From the NCBI GenBank assembly GCA_030998225.1, contig JAPYXD010000308.1, forward strand, positions 4,226,001 through 4,290,000: a stretch of DNA of 64,000 bases, read 5' to 3'. Shown piece after piece: positions 9,912 through 21,157 of this stretch. The position numbers were made by a program, and so were the translations under genes. Origin of the DNA: Diplolepis rosae. Its lineage: Eukaryota > Arthropoda > Insecta > Hymenoptera > Diplolepididae. How positions within the stretch are numbered: the stretch's first letter is position 1; each line of letters opens with the position of its first letter. The notes beneath the pieces are model-generated. The model made no database searches and had not been told where the DNA came from. It saw only the letters and a list, made by a program, of their open reading frames with translations.

Positions 9912-11355
9912 CATTAACAAAGCCTGCGAAGGCGCGCTGCCCTGCAAGGGACGTTAGGGTGTGAGGATAAAGCCGTAGTTTGTCTGACAATGAGTTGACA
10001 TTGTCCCCATTAAAGTCAGAAAGCTCTGACACTTAGGTCTGATAAGGTATCAGGGTTATCACCCTCAAGACAGTGAACTCACGTGCGATCCGGCCAGGTA
10101 CCCTAAGGTGCGGGTTTTTCAAACAAACATGGATCACAAAAAACGACAAAACTGAAAATACCACAAAACTCGTATTTTTCGAATGAGTAACTCTGAAATC
10201 ACAAAGCATGATTGCGATAAGAACTTGGATCTAGTTTGCTACGTATGTGACAAATATGAAGTACAAAAGAATCGTTGAATGATGAACGATAAAATCAAGG
10301 ATGTGTACGAACGTTGCTTCAACCTGAAAATTACGAACCAAGATAAGACTTGGGTTTCACACTCAATATGTAGTGCTTGTTATAACATGTTTATGCGATG
10401 GGAAAAAGCAAGGACCGGAAACATCTAAAATATGACAAACCTACAATATGGCAACAATCGAGAAGCAGAGCTGACTGTTATTTTTGCAACACAGATGATT
10501 TTTCTAGCTTCAGTAGAAGGACACGGCCCAAAAATCAATATGCTCAAGATTCTTCTGTAAAAAAAGCTGTAATTAGCCTCAAAAACCATATGCCTTCTGA
10601 AAAAACTGATGAAGATGATTATGTAAGTGATGATGAGGTAGTTAGCGATGAAGATAAAAAAGGAACTGATGATACCTCTTTTTCGAATGACAAGGAATCA
10701 AAGAAACCTAAAATGTTTGTACAGGAGGAACTGGATGATCTTGTCAGAGATCTTGGACTTTCAAAAGATAAGTCAGAATATTTAGCAGCAATATTGAAAA
10801 AAAACTTGCTATCAAAAGAAGTAACTGCTTCCTTTTACTGTGACTGAGCTAAGAGTTTTCGTAAGTATTTTTCTGTCAATGAAAAATCTTTATTAGTTTA
10901 CTTCCATGGCATTGAGGGTTTAATGCATGAGTTAAAGCCAAATTGTTATAAAAATGAAAAATCGAGACTTTTTATCGACTCATCTATAGTATCCGGAGCT
11001 TAAAGCCAGTTTTCCTTCACAACTCGAATGTTCACGCTTCAGTTCCAGTTGGGCACTTTGTCACGATAAAAGAAGAAGAGGATAATATCAGAATCTTGCT
11101 AGAAAAAATAAAATCAGTGGAAAATTTATGGAGATTTAAAGATTGCAACAATTATACTTGGGCAACAAGGAGGGTTTACGAAGAATCCTTGCTTCTTGTG
11201 TTTGTGGAACAGTCGAGATCGCGAGAAGCATTACAAACAAACAAAAACCTGGTACGAATAATATCATCAAAGAGTCTCTAGTAGATAGATCAAAAATCTT
11301 GCTCCCGCCTCTTCATATAAAACTTGGTTTGATGACGCCATTAGTGCAACACGAA
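9912..11355 (+). pseudogene. Decayed multicopy insect zinc-finger protein, probably transposon-derived
   Basis: From about 10180 shifted frames read LDLVCYVCDKYEVQK, DKTWVSHSICSACYNMFMRWEK, KYDKPTIWQQSRSRADCYFC, then an acidic stretch and ELDDLVRDLGLSKDKSEYLA. Later pieces are LLVYFHGIEGLMHELKPN, LFIDSSI, GDLKI, LLGQQGGFTKNPCFLCLW and LLPPLHIKLG. I recall this combination from uncharacterised proteins present in many copies in insect genomes, which suggests a mobile element, but I cannot name the superfamily. Paired CxxC motifs at the N-terminus suggest a zinc finger. The longest open piece is 10398-10847. At least four frame breaks mark it as a relic. Its end coincides with the candidate LTR at 11368. 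The first 220 bases (9912-10130) are GC-richer noncoding sequence. Confidence 0.6.
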
Positions 11356-11367
11356 GTCAGGGGCACC

Positions 11368-11728
11368 TGACGCTGGGTGTCGGCTCTCACCGAGAGTCGA
11401 CCATGGGGGCATCCATCTGTCGACACTCAATGTGGCTGGACCAGGACGACCAATGTCGGGTAGTCTCACCCAGAGATGTCTGAATGAAGGTCAGTCCATG
11501 CCGTCCGTCTAGAGCGCCGCTCCAGTGTGACCCGGATCACTGCTCCAGCCGAACTGCCTCGTCCCGTTCGCCGCCCCTCGTTTTATACCGTCCACGAGCG
11601 GGGGGTGTAGCTGCGCGCGCAGATCAGCAATTGGTGTGGGCAATCACGTGAGTATCGGTGGTGGGAGTGCTCCTCCGAGCGCCACGGTTGGGTAGCTGCG
11701 GCACATTGGCTATAGACGGTCCGTTACA
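11368..11728 (-). repeat. Candidate solo LTR of another LTR retrotransposon
   Basis: On the minus strand this GC-rich 361-bp block begins TGTAACGGACC and can be ended at GCGTCA, fitting TG...CA. It has a TATAAAA box (11581-11588) and a CAGTTCGG initiator-like motif about 30 bases downstream. No second copy, primer-binding site or target duplication is visible, so the limits are uncertain. Its base composition differs sharply from the surroundings. Confidence 0.45.
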
Positions 11729-11769
11729 AGTGAATAACAGTTTTGAAATATATGCAAAAAATGAGTATA

Positions 11770-11864
11770 TACAAAAAAAAATCCGGATGCAAGAATTGAA
11801 CTCAGAACCTCGAGAGTCCCAGGTGAGCCGCTTAATCCGCTTGGCCGTTGGGCCATTGTGATTA
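11770..11864 (-). repeat. tRNA-derived SINE head
   Basis: The minus strand reads ATGGCCCAACGGCCAAGCGG (an A-box-like region with a Leu/Ser-type D-arm) and then GAGGTTCTGAGTTCAATTC (B box) followed by a T-run at 11771-11780. These are the internal RNA polymerase III promoter elements and terminator of a tRNA-derived SINE. The cloverleaf is not intact enough for a functional tRNA. Confidence 0.6.
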
Positions 11865-12399
11865 CAACAAACTCTAGTCTGGCTGTAGTAGCGCGCGTCA
11901 CCCATTTTTCGGAAATTAATCCGTAAATAAAGGCCCACTCGAGAAAAAACCGAGACACGTGTCAAATATATTTTTCTTATCCATCTCAGAAAAATTTCTC
12001 AGCTCGAGTCAAAGCCCAGAAACTTTAAAAGTCCTGTTTTACATATAGAGAATTTTCCGCTGTACAATTTTATTTCTACACATTTTGACCTAAAAACCAC
12101 TTCACCTCGACATATTAGTGTGTGATAGCGAGACCAAGCGCATGGGCTGCATGTCCAAACTCACCCCCTACTCCAAGGGTGGATTACTCGAGAACTGTGA
12201 CCCGTACAACGATGCATTTAACTATTCTTGTTTAAAATTCTATGTAGTATTTGTTTCTACTGACCTATTTATGACGTCCTATAGAAAGTTTTCAAAATAA
12301 TCACCAAAATACAATTTTTGGGGGTTGTTTGTTAGATATGAGGGAATTTTCTTCCACAGGCCAGAGGAATACTCTTTTGCAGAAAACGCCATCGAAATC

Positions 12400-13335
12400 G
12401 AGTATTCTGTACTAAATTCTCAGATCACTCGGAGAATATGATTGTTCAAGATGAGAAAACCTTGAAAATAATATTTTTCCTTGAAGAACTAAAGATGTTG
12501 GACACGATAAGGGTAATGGTAGAGGGATAGATTCTGCAAAGACTTGAAAGTCATATTCAAGACGAAAACAGTCTATCGGAGAACCATTCAGCTATTGAAA
12601 AGGCAGGTCCACAGTTAATGCAATCGAGGCAGTGGTGGATATTGCTACAAAAGCAAGATAGATACTGGTTAAGCGTAAGGGATTGCACGTTGATCAACAT
12701 TGACATACGAAATGCGTTCAATCGCGAAAAAGAAGAATTGCATCGAGTCGATGATACGTAAGGAAGTGTCAGACAACCTGCTGCAGATTGTAGATAAGTA
12801 TCACAGCGACAGGTGGGTCATTTACAAAGGCGACACATGGTTTCTCGAAGAAGAGAAAAAATGTGGCGCCACTCAGGTGTTGCGAGTAAAGCCATTCGTG
12901 TAGAAAATTATGTATGGCGACTTCTTTTGCATGGACCTGCCGGCGGAAACCAGAATCGTCGGCGAGCATGAAATATCTGGCAGTACAGTTGGATCAGAGG
13001 CTTAGCTTCGGCGAACACCTACGGATCACTGTTGCCGAAACCACGCAATGTGGAGCTGACTTGGGTCGGCTCATGCCTAACATTGGTGGATTCAGGGAAG
13101 CGAAAGGAAGACTGGTGGGGAGCGTGAAGCACGCGAAGCTGCTATATATAGCTCCGTAAGAAGAACTCCTGAGGCAACCACGAACAGGAAAACGCTCGCG
13201 TGAAGGAAATCATCCGTAAGGAGACTAGAAGTACACCATCCAGAAAAAGATTAAGAGACGTGTGGCTGCTGCGGTTCCTCCGTAGACGATGCGGAGCACA
13301 CATTCTTTGTCTACGGGTAAGGAGCGTGACAAGAG
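12400..13335 (+). pseudogene. R1-clade LINE ORF2, heavily decayed
   Basis: Pieces in different frames follow the order of R1 ORF2. They include NIDIRNAFN near 12700 (RT motif with the first catalytic aspartate), LLQIVDKYHSDRWVIYKGD, and KYLAVQLDQRLSFGEHLRI at about 12969-13026. Then come RLMPNIGGFREAKGRLVGSV, KHAKLLYIAP, VKEIIRKETRS and a degraded DDAEHTFFVYG zinc-cluster end. The FADD box of RT is not recognisable. It is the same clade as 1-345 and 56985-57950 but older, with many shifts. Confidence 0.75.
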
Positions 13336-13397
13336 AGGCTTTACTACTGTGGGCAGAAACTGTGAATTTTTCATTTAAACTTCGCGGGCTAACCGAT

Positions 13398-14474
13398 TCG
13401 GGCAAACTCTCTTTTTTTTATGTTGGTCCTACTGTAACTGACATCTGTACCAAATTTCTTGTCAATGTCATCATTTGTTATATAGTTACGCTTGTGTTTT
13501 CTAAACGACTAAAAGTGATTTTTTCGATTTTTACAATGTCTGAATTTGTTGAGCAAGGAAGTGCCATTAAATTTTATTTGCGGAATGAAATTTCAGTTGC
13601 GGAAACGTTCAGAATGTTGCAGAAGGCCTTCGGAGATTTGACCATGTTGCAGAAAAATGTTTATAAGTGATACAAAGACTTCAAAGAAGGCAGAGAACGT
13701 GTCGATGACTTAGAACGCCCTGGACGACCATCGACATCAACTGACGAGCAACACGTCAATCAAATCAAAGAATTAGTGCAAAAAAATCGTCGAATGACGA
13801 TTAGAGACCTTGCTGACACTATTGGCATTTCAAGAGGACCACTCAACGCCGATTCAAAAGATATTTTGGAGCAGACAGCTCGTGGTTTTTGCATCACGAT
13901 AATGCGCCGTCTCACCATAGAAATATTATAGATAGAGGAGACAAGCCAGCCTGGAACCTGTCAGCTCGGACGAGAGAGAGAGTGAATTGTGTACGCGTAG
14001 ACAAAGACAGAATAACCTTCCACCGTCTCTCTCTTTCGCTCTCACCGAGTTTGCAGACTGACGTTGCCACTTACAGAGCAGCCTATAGCTTGTCTCCTCT
14101 ATCTATAATATCTCTATGCGTCTCACACTGCACTCGTTCTTCGTGGCCATTTCGCCAAAAACTCAACGCATATCGTTCCACAACCACCACATTCGCCTGA
14201 TTTGGCTCCGTGTGACTTCTGGCTATTCCCTTAACTCAAAAGACCACACCGAGGACATCGTTTGGATACGATTGAAGAGATACAAGCCGAATCGAAGAAG
14301 GCTTTGAAGACAATTCCGGAAATCGAATTTAACAAGTGTTTCGACGATTGGAAAAAACGTTTGCATAAGTGCATTATATCGGGAGGGGATTACTTTGAAG
14401 GGGGTGAAATTGATTTGGATAAATAAATAAAGATTTTTCATTTTGTAACAAAATTCACCTTAGTTTTTGCCCAT
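13398..14474 (+). mobile_element. mariner-type DNA transposon, internally deleted
   Basis: The N-terminal helix-turn-helix frame starts MSEFVEQGSAIKFYLRNE (13536) and continues through YKDFKEGRERVDDLERPGRP and NRRMTIRDLADTIGISRG. It then jumps to the second-aspartate box HHDNAPSH at about 13893, so the first catalytic region is deleted. After the inserted MITE the frame resumes near HSPDLAPCDFWLF (14195-14230) and ends FNKCFDDWKKR...GGDYFEGG before TAA. The right end carries caccttagtttttgccc, and the left end shows only a short matching gggcaaa motif. Mariner transposases cut and paste at TA. This copy lacks the DDxD core and cannot encode one. Confidence 0.82.
13916..14118. mobile_element. 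MITE with 31-bp TIRs and 8-bp target duplication
   Basis: The ends are CATAGAAATATTATAGATAG...ACAAGC and its reverse complement, with one mismatch over 31 bp. The 8 bases CGTCTCAC occur on both sides (13908-13915 and 14119-14126). An 8-bp duplication is the mark of hAT- or P-type transposition. The 203-bp insert has no coding capacity and sits inside the mariner transposase. Confidence 0.9.
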
Positions 14475-14989
14475 AGTAGTATTTCGGGCGGTGAGTACTG
14501 AGCTCGCCCCGACACAACCAATGCTTAAGTCTGAGGAGTTCTAGAAGCACATCATTTTCTTCATCGCGCAAATTATGAGAACAAAGGATTTCAATGGGCG
14601 TAGGGGTTAAAAAAAACGGGTAGGCCCAATAAGAAAATCGCTATTGGAGCCTAAACCTCCAGGCGTGCGCCACGGGTTGGCGGGCTGGATTTCACCGGGG
14701 AGGAGAGCGTGTTCTTTTCTGCTTGGTTCGGTACCAGGGTGACCGTTTTCATCGACAAAAGTAATTCCCGGTCATCAAAAAAATTTCCCGGTTATTAAAA
14801 AAATAATTTCCAATGAATAACAGTTAATGCAATGAGTTTTTAAAGTTTAAAAATATTTTTTATATAATATTCTGAAATGAAATTTCTCATGATATACAGA
14901 AATCACGAAATAAGGCGGGAATTTCGAAATGCATAATTGCAAGTTTTGAATACTTTCATAGGAATAACCACTCTGACTTGATTCAATAA
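14475..14989. other. No gene seen
   Basis: Intronic sequence with a GC-richer block near 14640-14720. No recognised element, apart from a repeated aa(a/t)tcccggt motif at about 14762-14795. Confidence 0.4.
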
Positions 14990-15780
14990 AAATAATCCTT
15001 ACAGAAACTATTGGTCAAAAGATCCAGTTTGTTCTGTAAAGTATTATTCCCCTGCAATACCATGCAATAAATTCAAAGAAATCAAGTCGCGATTGAAGTA
15101 TTCAAAAGCTAAAGACCCGGACTTGATATATAATGCGAAAAAAATTCAACCATTGAAGATAAATTGCCAAAGTGCGCATTTGGTTCTCGCGAATTTATTG
15201 CAACCATTTTTCAATATAACACCTGCAGGGAAAATATCTCAATTCCGTCTTTACTTTGACAATTTTTTTTCGAGTTTGGATCTTATTGTGCATTTCAAGA
15301 ATTTAGGTTTGAAATGTACAGGTACTATCAGAGAAATTGGGTTAAGAAAAATAATGTAATTGATAAGAAGGCTCCAAGAGGTAAGTATGCTGTGAAGCAT
15401 AAACAAAACAGTGGCATGAATTACATTACTGTACTAGATTCAAAGCCAGTCTTGGTAGTTTCCACTGCTGCAAGAGTTCATTACCTTCAAGAAGTTACAG
15501 TTCAAATGCACGATTCGAAATTCACAAATTCATGGGAGGAGTAGATCACCACAATGAACACTGCAATAATTTACTTCCAAGTATTCGCTCTGAAAAATGG
15601 ACATGGGTCATTTTTATGAAATAAATCCTGGCCTCTATTGTGAATCCTCTTGTAATATTCAATACTGCCGGGGATGGAAAGTCTACAGTTGGAACAAAAG
15701 AATTTATAATTTCTGTTGTTAAAAGTTACATAAAAAAAAGTTCAGCTAGAGCGGAAATCACACGAAACATCTCATGATAA
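14990..15780 (+). pseudogene. piggyBac-type transposase relic
   Basis: Frames with breaks at about 15355, 15543 and 15620 read RNYWSKDPVCSV, RFDNFF-type text as FRLYFDNFFSSLDLI (first catalytic aspartate), LKNLGLKCTGTIRE, VLDSKPVLVVST and GGVDHHNE (second catalytic region). SIRSEKWTWVIF follows. This order is that of the DDD domain of piggyBac-family transposases. Ends with TTAA and terminal repeats were not found around it, and the N-terminal third is missing. It is a fossil, unless related elements in trans used its ends. It could be the type of enzyme that mobilised the TTAA-flanked elements elsewhere in the window, but that is inference. Confidence 0.78.
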
Positions 15781-17307
15781 GAAACTAAAAGTCCGTTCGA
15801 TTTGTCCAATAAGAAAAAGACACGCTTTTTAGGGATGTAAATTAGATTCCGTTAACCCGTGTTTCAAAAAGAAATGACTAAAAGAATTCAGATTTTAATG
15901 AGAGACACTCTATGTGAGAATGGTCAGGAATATTTTCTTTAGTAAATTTTGTGGAGATTATGTTGGAATTTTTCTCACTTATCAGTGAGAACTGTCAGCT
16001 CGAAATAGGGCAGCTTAGTGGAACAGTTTTTATAAGCTTCGATATTTTAGGTAAGTAAGCCGAATTCGTGAAAATAAGTTCACGCCAACATTTTTCACAT
16101 CCTAATAATGAGAGAAATGTAAAAAAAAATCGATTTTTTAAAAATATCACACAGGTGGACCTCCTCAGTCTACAAATTTTATGTAAAAGACGACAGTATA
16201 TTTTTTTATTTGTAAAATTCGAAATTTTTAATATTATACCTGCCATATTGAATCCGCCATATTGGATTTTAAATCTTGTAACCAGCTTCGAATTCAAAGG
16301 TGATCAAAACATGAGAAAACGTGCAATGCTGGATTTCCAAGGAAACATTAAAGAAAATTCATATTTTACCAAATTTCATGCAATATCCACGACTTGGAAA
16401 TACCTTTTTTCATGGTAGGCCGGGCCTATCGACCTTTTCTTCCAAACGCAAAAATTTTGTTTTTGTAACATTTTAGATTTAACATTCCTGGAATTCAAAA
16501 ATTCGTAAAACTGGTTCTTAAGGAGTAACGCCACTCTAACGACCAAAAAAAGGCTTAATTTCAAGAATTTTTTTTCTGAAATATAATAATGAGAATAGAA
16601 GCATTTTTAAATGGATTAAATTGTTTATGAAAGAAAAAAGTTAAAATCAGATCGAAAATTCCGTACGTAGTTCCATGTAAAATGTAATTGTGAAGCTACA
16701 TGCAAAAATTCAATTCGATTCATGAAACCGTTTTGAAGCAATCAGTTCGCTACTATTGAAAAAAGTCGTTCCGCGAAAAATGCGTTCAAAGTTCCACAAA
16801 GTTTACATCCTTGAAATGTTTGTTTACTTTCAATCTGCGATGCTTGCATATTGACTTTGTGATATCAAAGCATTGTTTAAGCTAACAAAAAAATTTCGGA
16901 ATTATTGAAAATCTAGTGGTGTTACCCCTTAAACCACTTTAGAGATTATGATCATTTCATTCGGCGCAAGAATTCCAAAATACAATATTCTCTTGTCTTT
17001 TTTTGTTTAAACCCCCGGTCACCAACTTAGGGCCTACCCACTTTTTTGTTTTTAATCTCAGCCCTTTACAAAATCACATCATTTCTGACATGGGACGATA
17101 AACAAATTTTATAAAAATGTAAAGATGTATTTTTATTAGTAACTAATGTTTCACTTCACTCTTATGTGAATTGAATTTTGCACACGTTGCGTACATTGCA
17201 TTTAAAATATGTCAATTATAAATTAAATTTTAAAAAGTTGAATTTTATATGCTTTATTGATTTTTGAAATTCAAATTTCCAAATTAACTAAGGACTGGAT
17301 ACGTTAC
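15781..17307. other. Intronic DNA, no gene seen
   Basis: No homology or repeat structure was recognised. Only short open frames without a protein-like pattern are present. Confidence 0.45.
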
Positions 17308-17474
17308 CCTAAGTGGTGTCTCCATCTGCTTCGATACAACATTAAGAAACGATCTTCCTGACCATATACATCCGATGGTCGAATCATGGTAGCTTCGGGA
17401 AACTCTTGTCTCACCGCTAGTTCACCATCCCATTTTGACGTAAAGTATCTCGATGGTCCTTTTAAGAGAATTGG
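17308..17474 (-). CDS. NDUFA9: NDUFA9 (complex I 39 kDa subunit), internal exon
   Basis: This 167-bp exon has the acceptor ttttcag before C17474 and a donor GG|gtaacg after 17308. It reads PILLKGPSRYFTSKWDGELA, VRQEFPEATMIRPSDVYGQE and DRFL. That corresponds to the NDUFA9 segment containing the substrate-side lysine loop and the conserved EFPEAT-I-(R/K)PSD-(I/V)-(F/Y)G-EDRFL block. It starts in phase 0, after the AAG codon that ends the upstream exon. It ends two bases into a glycine codon completed by the exon at 2280. The intron to the next exon is about 15.0 kb. The C-terminal part RSRWRHHLG is less conserved. No stop or frameshift is present. Confidence 0.92.
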
Positions 17475-17639
17475 CTGAAAACAATGCAAGTTGAAACTAA
17501 TTTTTCATTAACATCGTTTATTAGATTTAAATGCACTGTGGTAGACTTTATCGGGGACAAAGAAGAAAAGACAAGTTCGTTAACCAGCCATATATAAAAT
17601 CTAAAATTTTAATATTAATTCATGATACTATAGGTTATA

Positions 17640-17905
17640 TTCTTCGCTTTGATTTAAAAAATACCATTGGAAAATAAAAGTAAAATTTGTAGGGCAAAGT
17701 ATGCGAGATATCAAAAAAACGTTATGATAAAAAATTATTTGCTTAAAAGTGGTCTATAAATCGTTATCTACACGTTTCGTGATAAAATGTATATTTTTCG
17801 TATTAATTTTAAAAAATATCGTTGGAAATCAAAAATCGTATTTTTTAGCTAAACTATGCAAAATTCGAAAAAAACATTAGAACACAAAATTATTTCTTTA
17901 AAAAA
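17640..17905. repeat. Diverged tandem duplication
   Basis: About 110 bases starting tttaaaaaataccattgga at about 17652 recur in diverged form from about 17808 (tttaaaaaatatcgttgga). Both copies run through an 'aaaaaacgttatgataaaaaattattt'-like stretch. Confidence 0.55.
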
Positions 17906-18763
17906 GATTTAAGGTAGTTTTCATCGACGAAAATTAGACCTCAGGCAAAACTAGATAATTTTGTTTCAAGAATAGCAATATTATTATTGAAGGGCTATTT
18001 TGAAAGAGAAAATTTTATTTTACATGAAAAAAATTTGAAACACAGAAAAATAATTTTATTAATAAATTTTATTTTTGACCCAACTTTTTTTCTTATCGCT
18101 TCTTATCAAATTTTAAAAAATTATGTTATTCTAATAAATCTTGAATCATTTTTTCAGAGAAAAGATTTCCCACAACTTCACCGTTTCTGATTATCAAAAA
18201 TAAATTCTTTAATGGCTGAAATCATTAAAAAAAACATTTTCCAAAACAAAATGTTTGCAAACAAATTGCTGAAATTGATAATAATTTATTCATTTTCGAA
18301 AATTGGAAATGGTTAAGGTAGTACTGTCGGTACGCAGCTAATCAAATGAGTACTTTTTCTGATTTGCTTCACGTAGTATCTAAATTTGTCAACGTGGCAT
18401 AAGAAAGCGACTATATATGTGTGTATAGCAGATGACTTCTTACGGTATCTGAATGGCGCGCGCTTTTACTTATTCTGCGACGTTGCCACATCTATTTAAT
18501 CTTCGTCGGTTACTGGAGAAAAATTATATTTTTGCTTAGTTAATTGGATTTTGCTACGCTTACACGTGTTACGTCCCGAGCTAAGGCGAGGATAGGTTGG
18601 GAAAATTAGGAAAAGGGAGGAAAGTTTGCTGATTAAATCAGAGTGGTAAATTCTGATTATTTATATTTTTGTGGGATCGTGGTCACTAGTCAAACCTATG
18701 CGGCTCGAGTTGTTCACAATAATAACAAAATTTGATTATATTGCGGTGTACAAGCTTTATTAA

Positions 18764-20459
18764 CCCTTTAACGCCCAGATGTGCAGAATTTTCACGTTGA
18801 CTACAATGTCGTACCATTTATAGAAAAAAATGAAAAAGGATCGGAAACTCCATATCCTACCGTTTTTGGGGTCGTTCTTTCGAATGGCACAATCAGAATT
18901 CTCAAAAAATGAAGCTAAACCCTTTATTTTCCCAAAAATCGCTATTTTTGGGGTACGATTTTTTTTTAAATTTAAATTTTCACTATGTTCCCGACACTCA
19001 GGCAACTTCTAACTTATCAGAAACGTGTTCTCGAAACTTGTTTTTTTAAAATATGTATTGAAATACTTTGTTTTTCTTTGTTCTCTAATTCAAAATGGCG
19101 TCTGGACGTTGAAATTTTTTGACATTGAGAATATTGATCCTATTTCGGATTTTGCAGGTTACTTCGTAGTGTAATCATACAAATAAGTTATTACGAGTTT
19201 TGTCTCACCGATTGTGATTGGCGGAAGCAATATTTGACCATAAAATTAAAATTCAAGGTGGCGGCTGCCATGAAGCCATAGTAGAAATACGTATATTTCG
19301 AGTTTTATTACAAACCAGGATGGTGTAAAATTTGCCAATTAGCAATCTCGTAGGTTTTAGTCATCACTAATTCGAATCTTAGGTGAGTTTTTCGAAATTT
19401 ATAATGGCTGATCCAATATGGCGGACCCGTTATGTAAAATTTGATATTCCTGGAATAAAAAAATACTGCCGCATTCTACTCAAAATTTATAATCAAAATT
19501 ATTCTTGATGTTTTTTTTATTACAAGAGTTGTTTTCGAGAAAAAAATTCCTAAATTGTGAGGCTTCCCGAAATTATTAGAAATTTGAGTATGTATGACAA
19601 ATCGACATTTATGGATTTTTATGGTAAGATAGAGTATCAGCAAATATAAAATGCAGGCGAACTTACTAATTCCCCAACATTTATTACTGTCTCTTTCACA
19701 CCCTACCATTTATCTATAAATGTTCATCTACTTCTATAGCATAATTAGTAAGTTACACCAGCATCAGAATGACATATTATTATAAGTAAGTTTAATCTAT
19801 GATTCATATGAACATTATTTTATGAAATATTAGCAAAGTCTGAGACAAAAAATATAGATATATGTAAATTTTGAATAATTTCGGGAAGCTTCATAATTTT
19901 GGAATTTTTTTCTCGAAAACAACTCTTGTAATCAAAAAAACATCAAGAATAATTTTGATTTTAAATTTTGCGTAGAATGCGGCTTCCGCCAATCACAATC
20001 GGTGAGACAAAATTCGTAATAACTTATTTATATGATCACACTACGAAGTATCCTGGAAAATTCGAAATAGGATCAATATTCTCAATTTCAAAAAATTTCA
20101 AACGTCCAGACGCCATTTTGAATTAGAGAACAAAGAAAAACAAAAAATTTCAATGCATATTTTAAAAGTACAAGTCTCGAGAACACGTTTCTGATAAGTT
20201 AGAAGTTGCCTAAGTGTCGGGAATATAGTGAAAATTTAAATTAAAAAAAAAATCGTACCCCAAAAATAGCGTTTTCTCAGGTATTTTTGGGAAAATAAAG
20301 GATTTATCGTCATTTTTTGAGAATTCTGACTGTGCCATTCGGAAGAGCGACCCCAAAAACGGTCGGATATTGAATTTTCGATCCCTTTTCATCTTTTTTC
20401 TATAAATTATATGACATTGTAGTCAATGTGAAAATTCTGCACATCTGGGCGTTAAAGGG
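18764..20459. mobile_element. piggyBac-type foldback element
   Basis: The element is flanked by TTAA on both sides (18760-18763, 20460-20463) and begins CCCTTTAACGCCCAGATGTG, with the reverse complement at the other end. The arms pair for most of their length (about 18764-19590 with 20459-19865), with a missing block of about 230 bases in the right arm. The central loop is about 275 bp. TTAA duplication and CCC termini fit the piggyBac superfamily. There is no open frame for a transposase. Confidence 0.88.
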
Positions 20460-20485
20460 TTAATTAAAAGATAGATATACAATAA

Positions 20486-20800
20486 GTTTTGAGATGCTTA
20501 TGTGTATGACTTATACTACTTCTCAAGATGAGAAGGCAATGTTAAGAATGTTATGCGTTCATGAGTCAATAATACAGGTTTTGAGATGCCTATATATATA
20601 ACTCACGCATTAAAAGTGTGCGTCTATATAAGTCAATAATACAGGTTTTGAGATGCCTATATATGTGACTTCCGCGATTGATTGCGTGCGTTTTATGCTA
20701 ATATACTAGGTTTTGAGATGCCCAGGTACACAATTCACGCACTACAATTGGCGTTATAGTTAATATAATAAGTTTTGAGATGCTTATATATATATAACTT
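20486..20800 (+). repeat. Tandem repeat of a 'ttttgagatgc...tatatat' unit
   Basis: Five diverged copies start at about 20486, 20577, 20644, 20709 and 20771, so the period is mostly 62-67 bp and about 90 bp for the first. Each copy has (a/g)gttttgagatgc followed by a TATATA stretch and a cacgca-like motif. Confidence 0.75.
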
Positions 20801-21157
20801 AAGCCTTTTTCCTTGCTGGAGAAGGCAAGAGAAAGAGTTTTGTCGTATAGTTTTCCTTGTTGATAGCTGGATAACGGCACAATCGTGAATGGATTTAAGT
20901 AGTGCTAGTCAAGTAGTACAGGAAGCGTATCAGACAATCCAACTTGCTTGCTAAACACTGGTTAAGTTCGTTTTCCGTAGATTTAACTCTCAGAACTCGA
21001 CTTAATACGACGATACACGTAACTAACGGCACTTATTAATTCACGACCACCGGACTTGCACCACTTAAGGACCAGGGATTATATTTACCAAGTACCGAGG
21101 TAATCCTTGTATAAGATACCGATGAAATTACGTATATTGAAGGGTCAATTCGTGACA

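Larger units (their letters stand above)
18567..21157 (+). repeat. Possible solo LTR split by a foldback
   Basis: The left part starts TGTTACGTCCCGAGC and the right part ends TCAATTCGTGACA, the usual TG...CA limits, with about 0.9 kb left after removing the insertion 18764-20459. The start resembles that of the candidate LTR at 39218 (TGTCACGTCCCGCG). No target duplication, second copy or polyadenylation signal was found, so this is weak. Confidence 0.3.

Noticed and set aside
11790..11864. A tRNA-Ser or tRNA-Leu gene on the minus strand
   Set aside because: The boxes are imperfect and a T-run follows an incomplete acceptor end, which fits a SINE head better.
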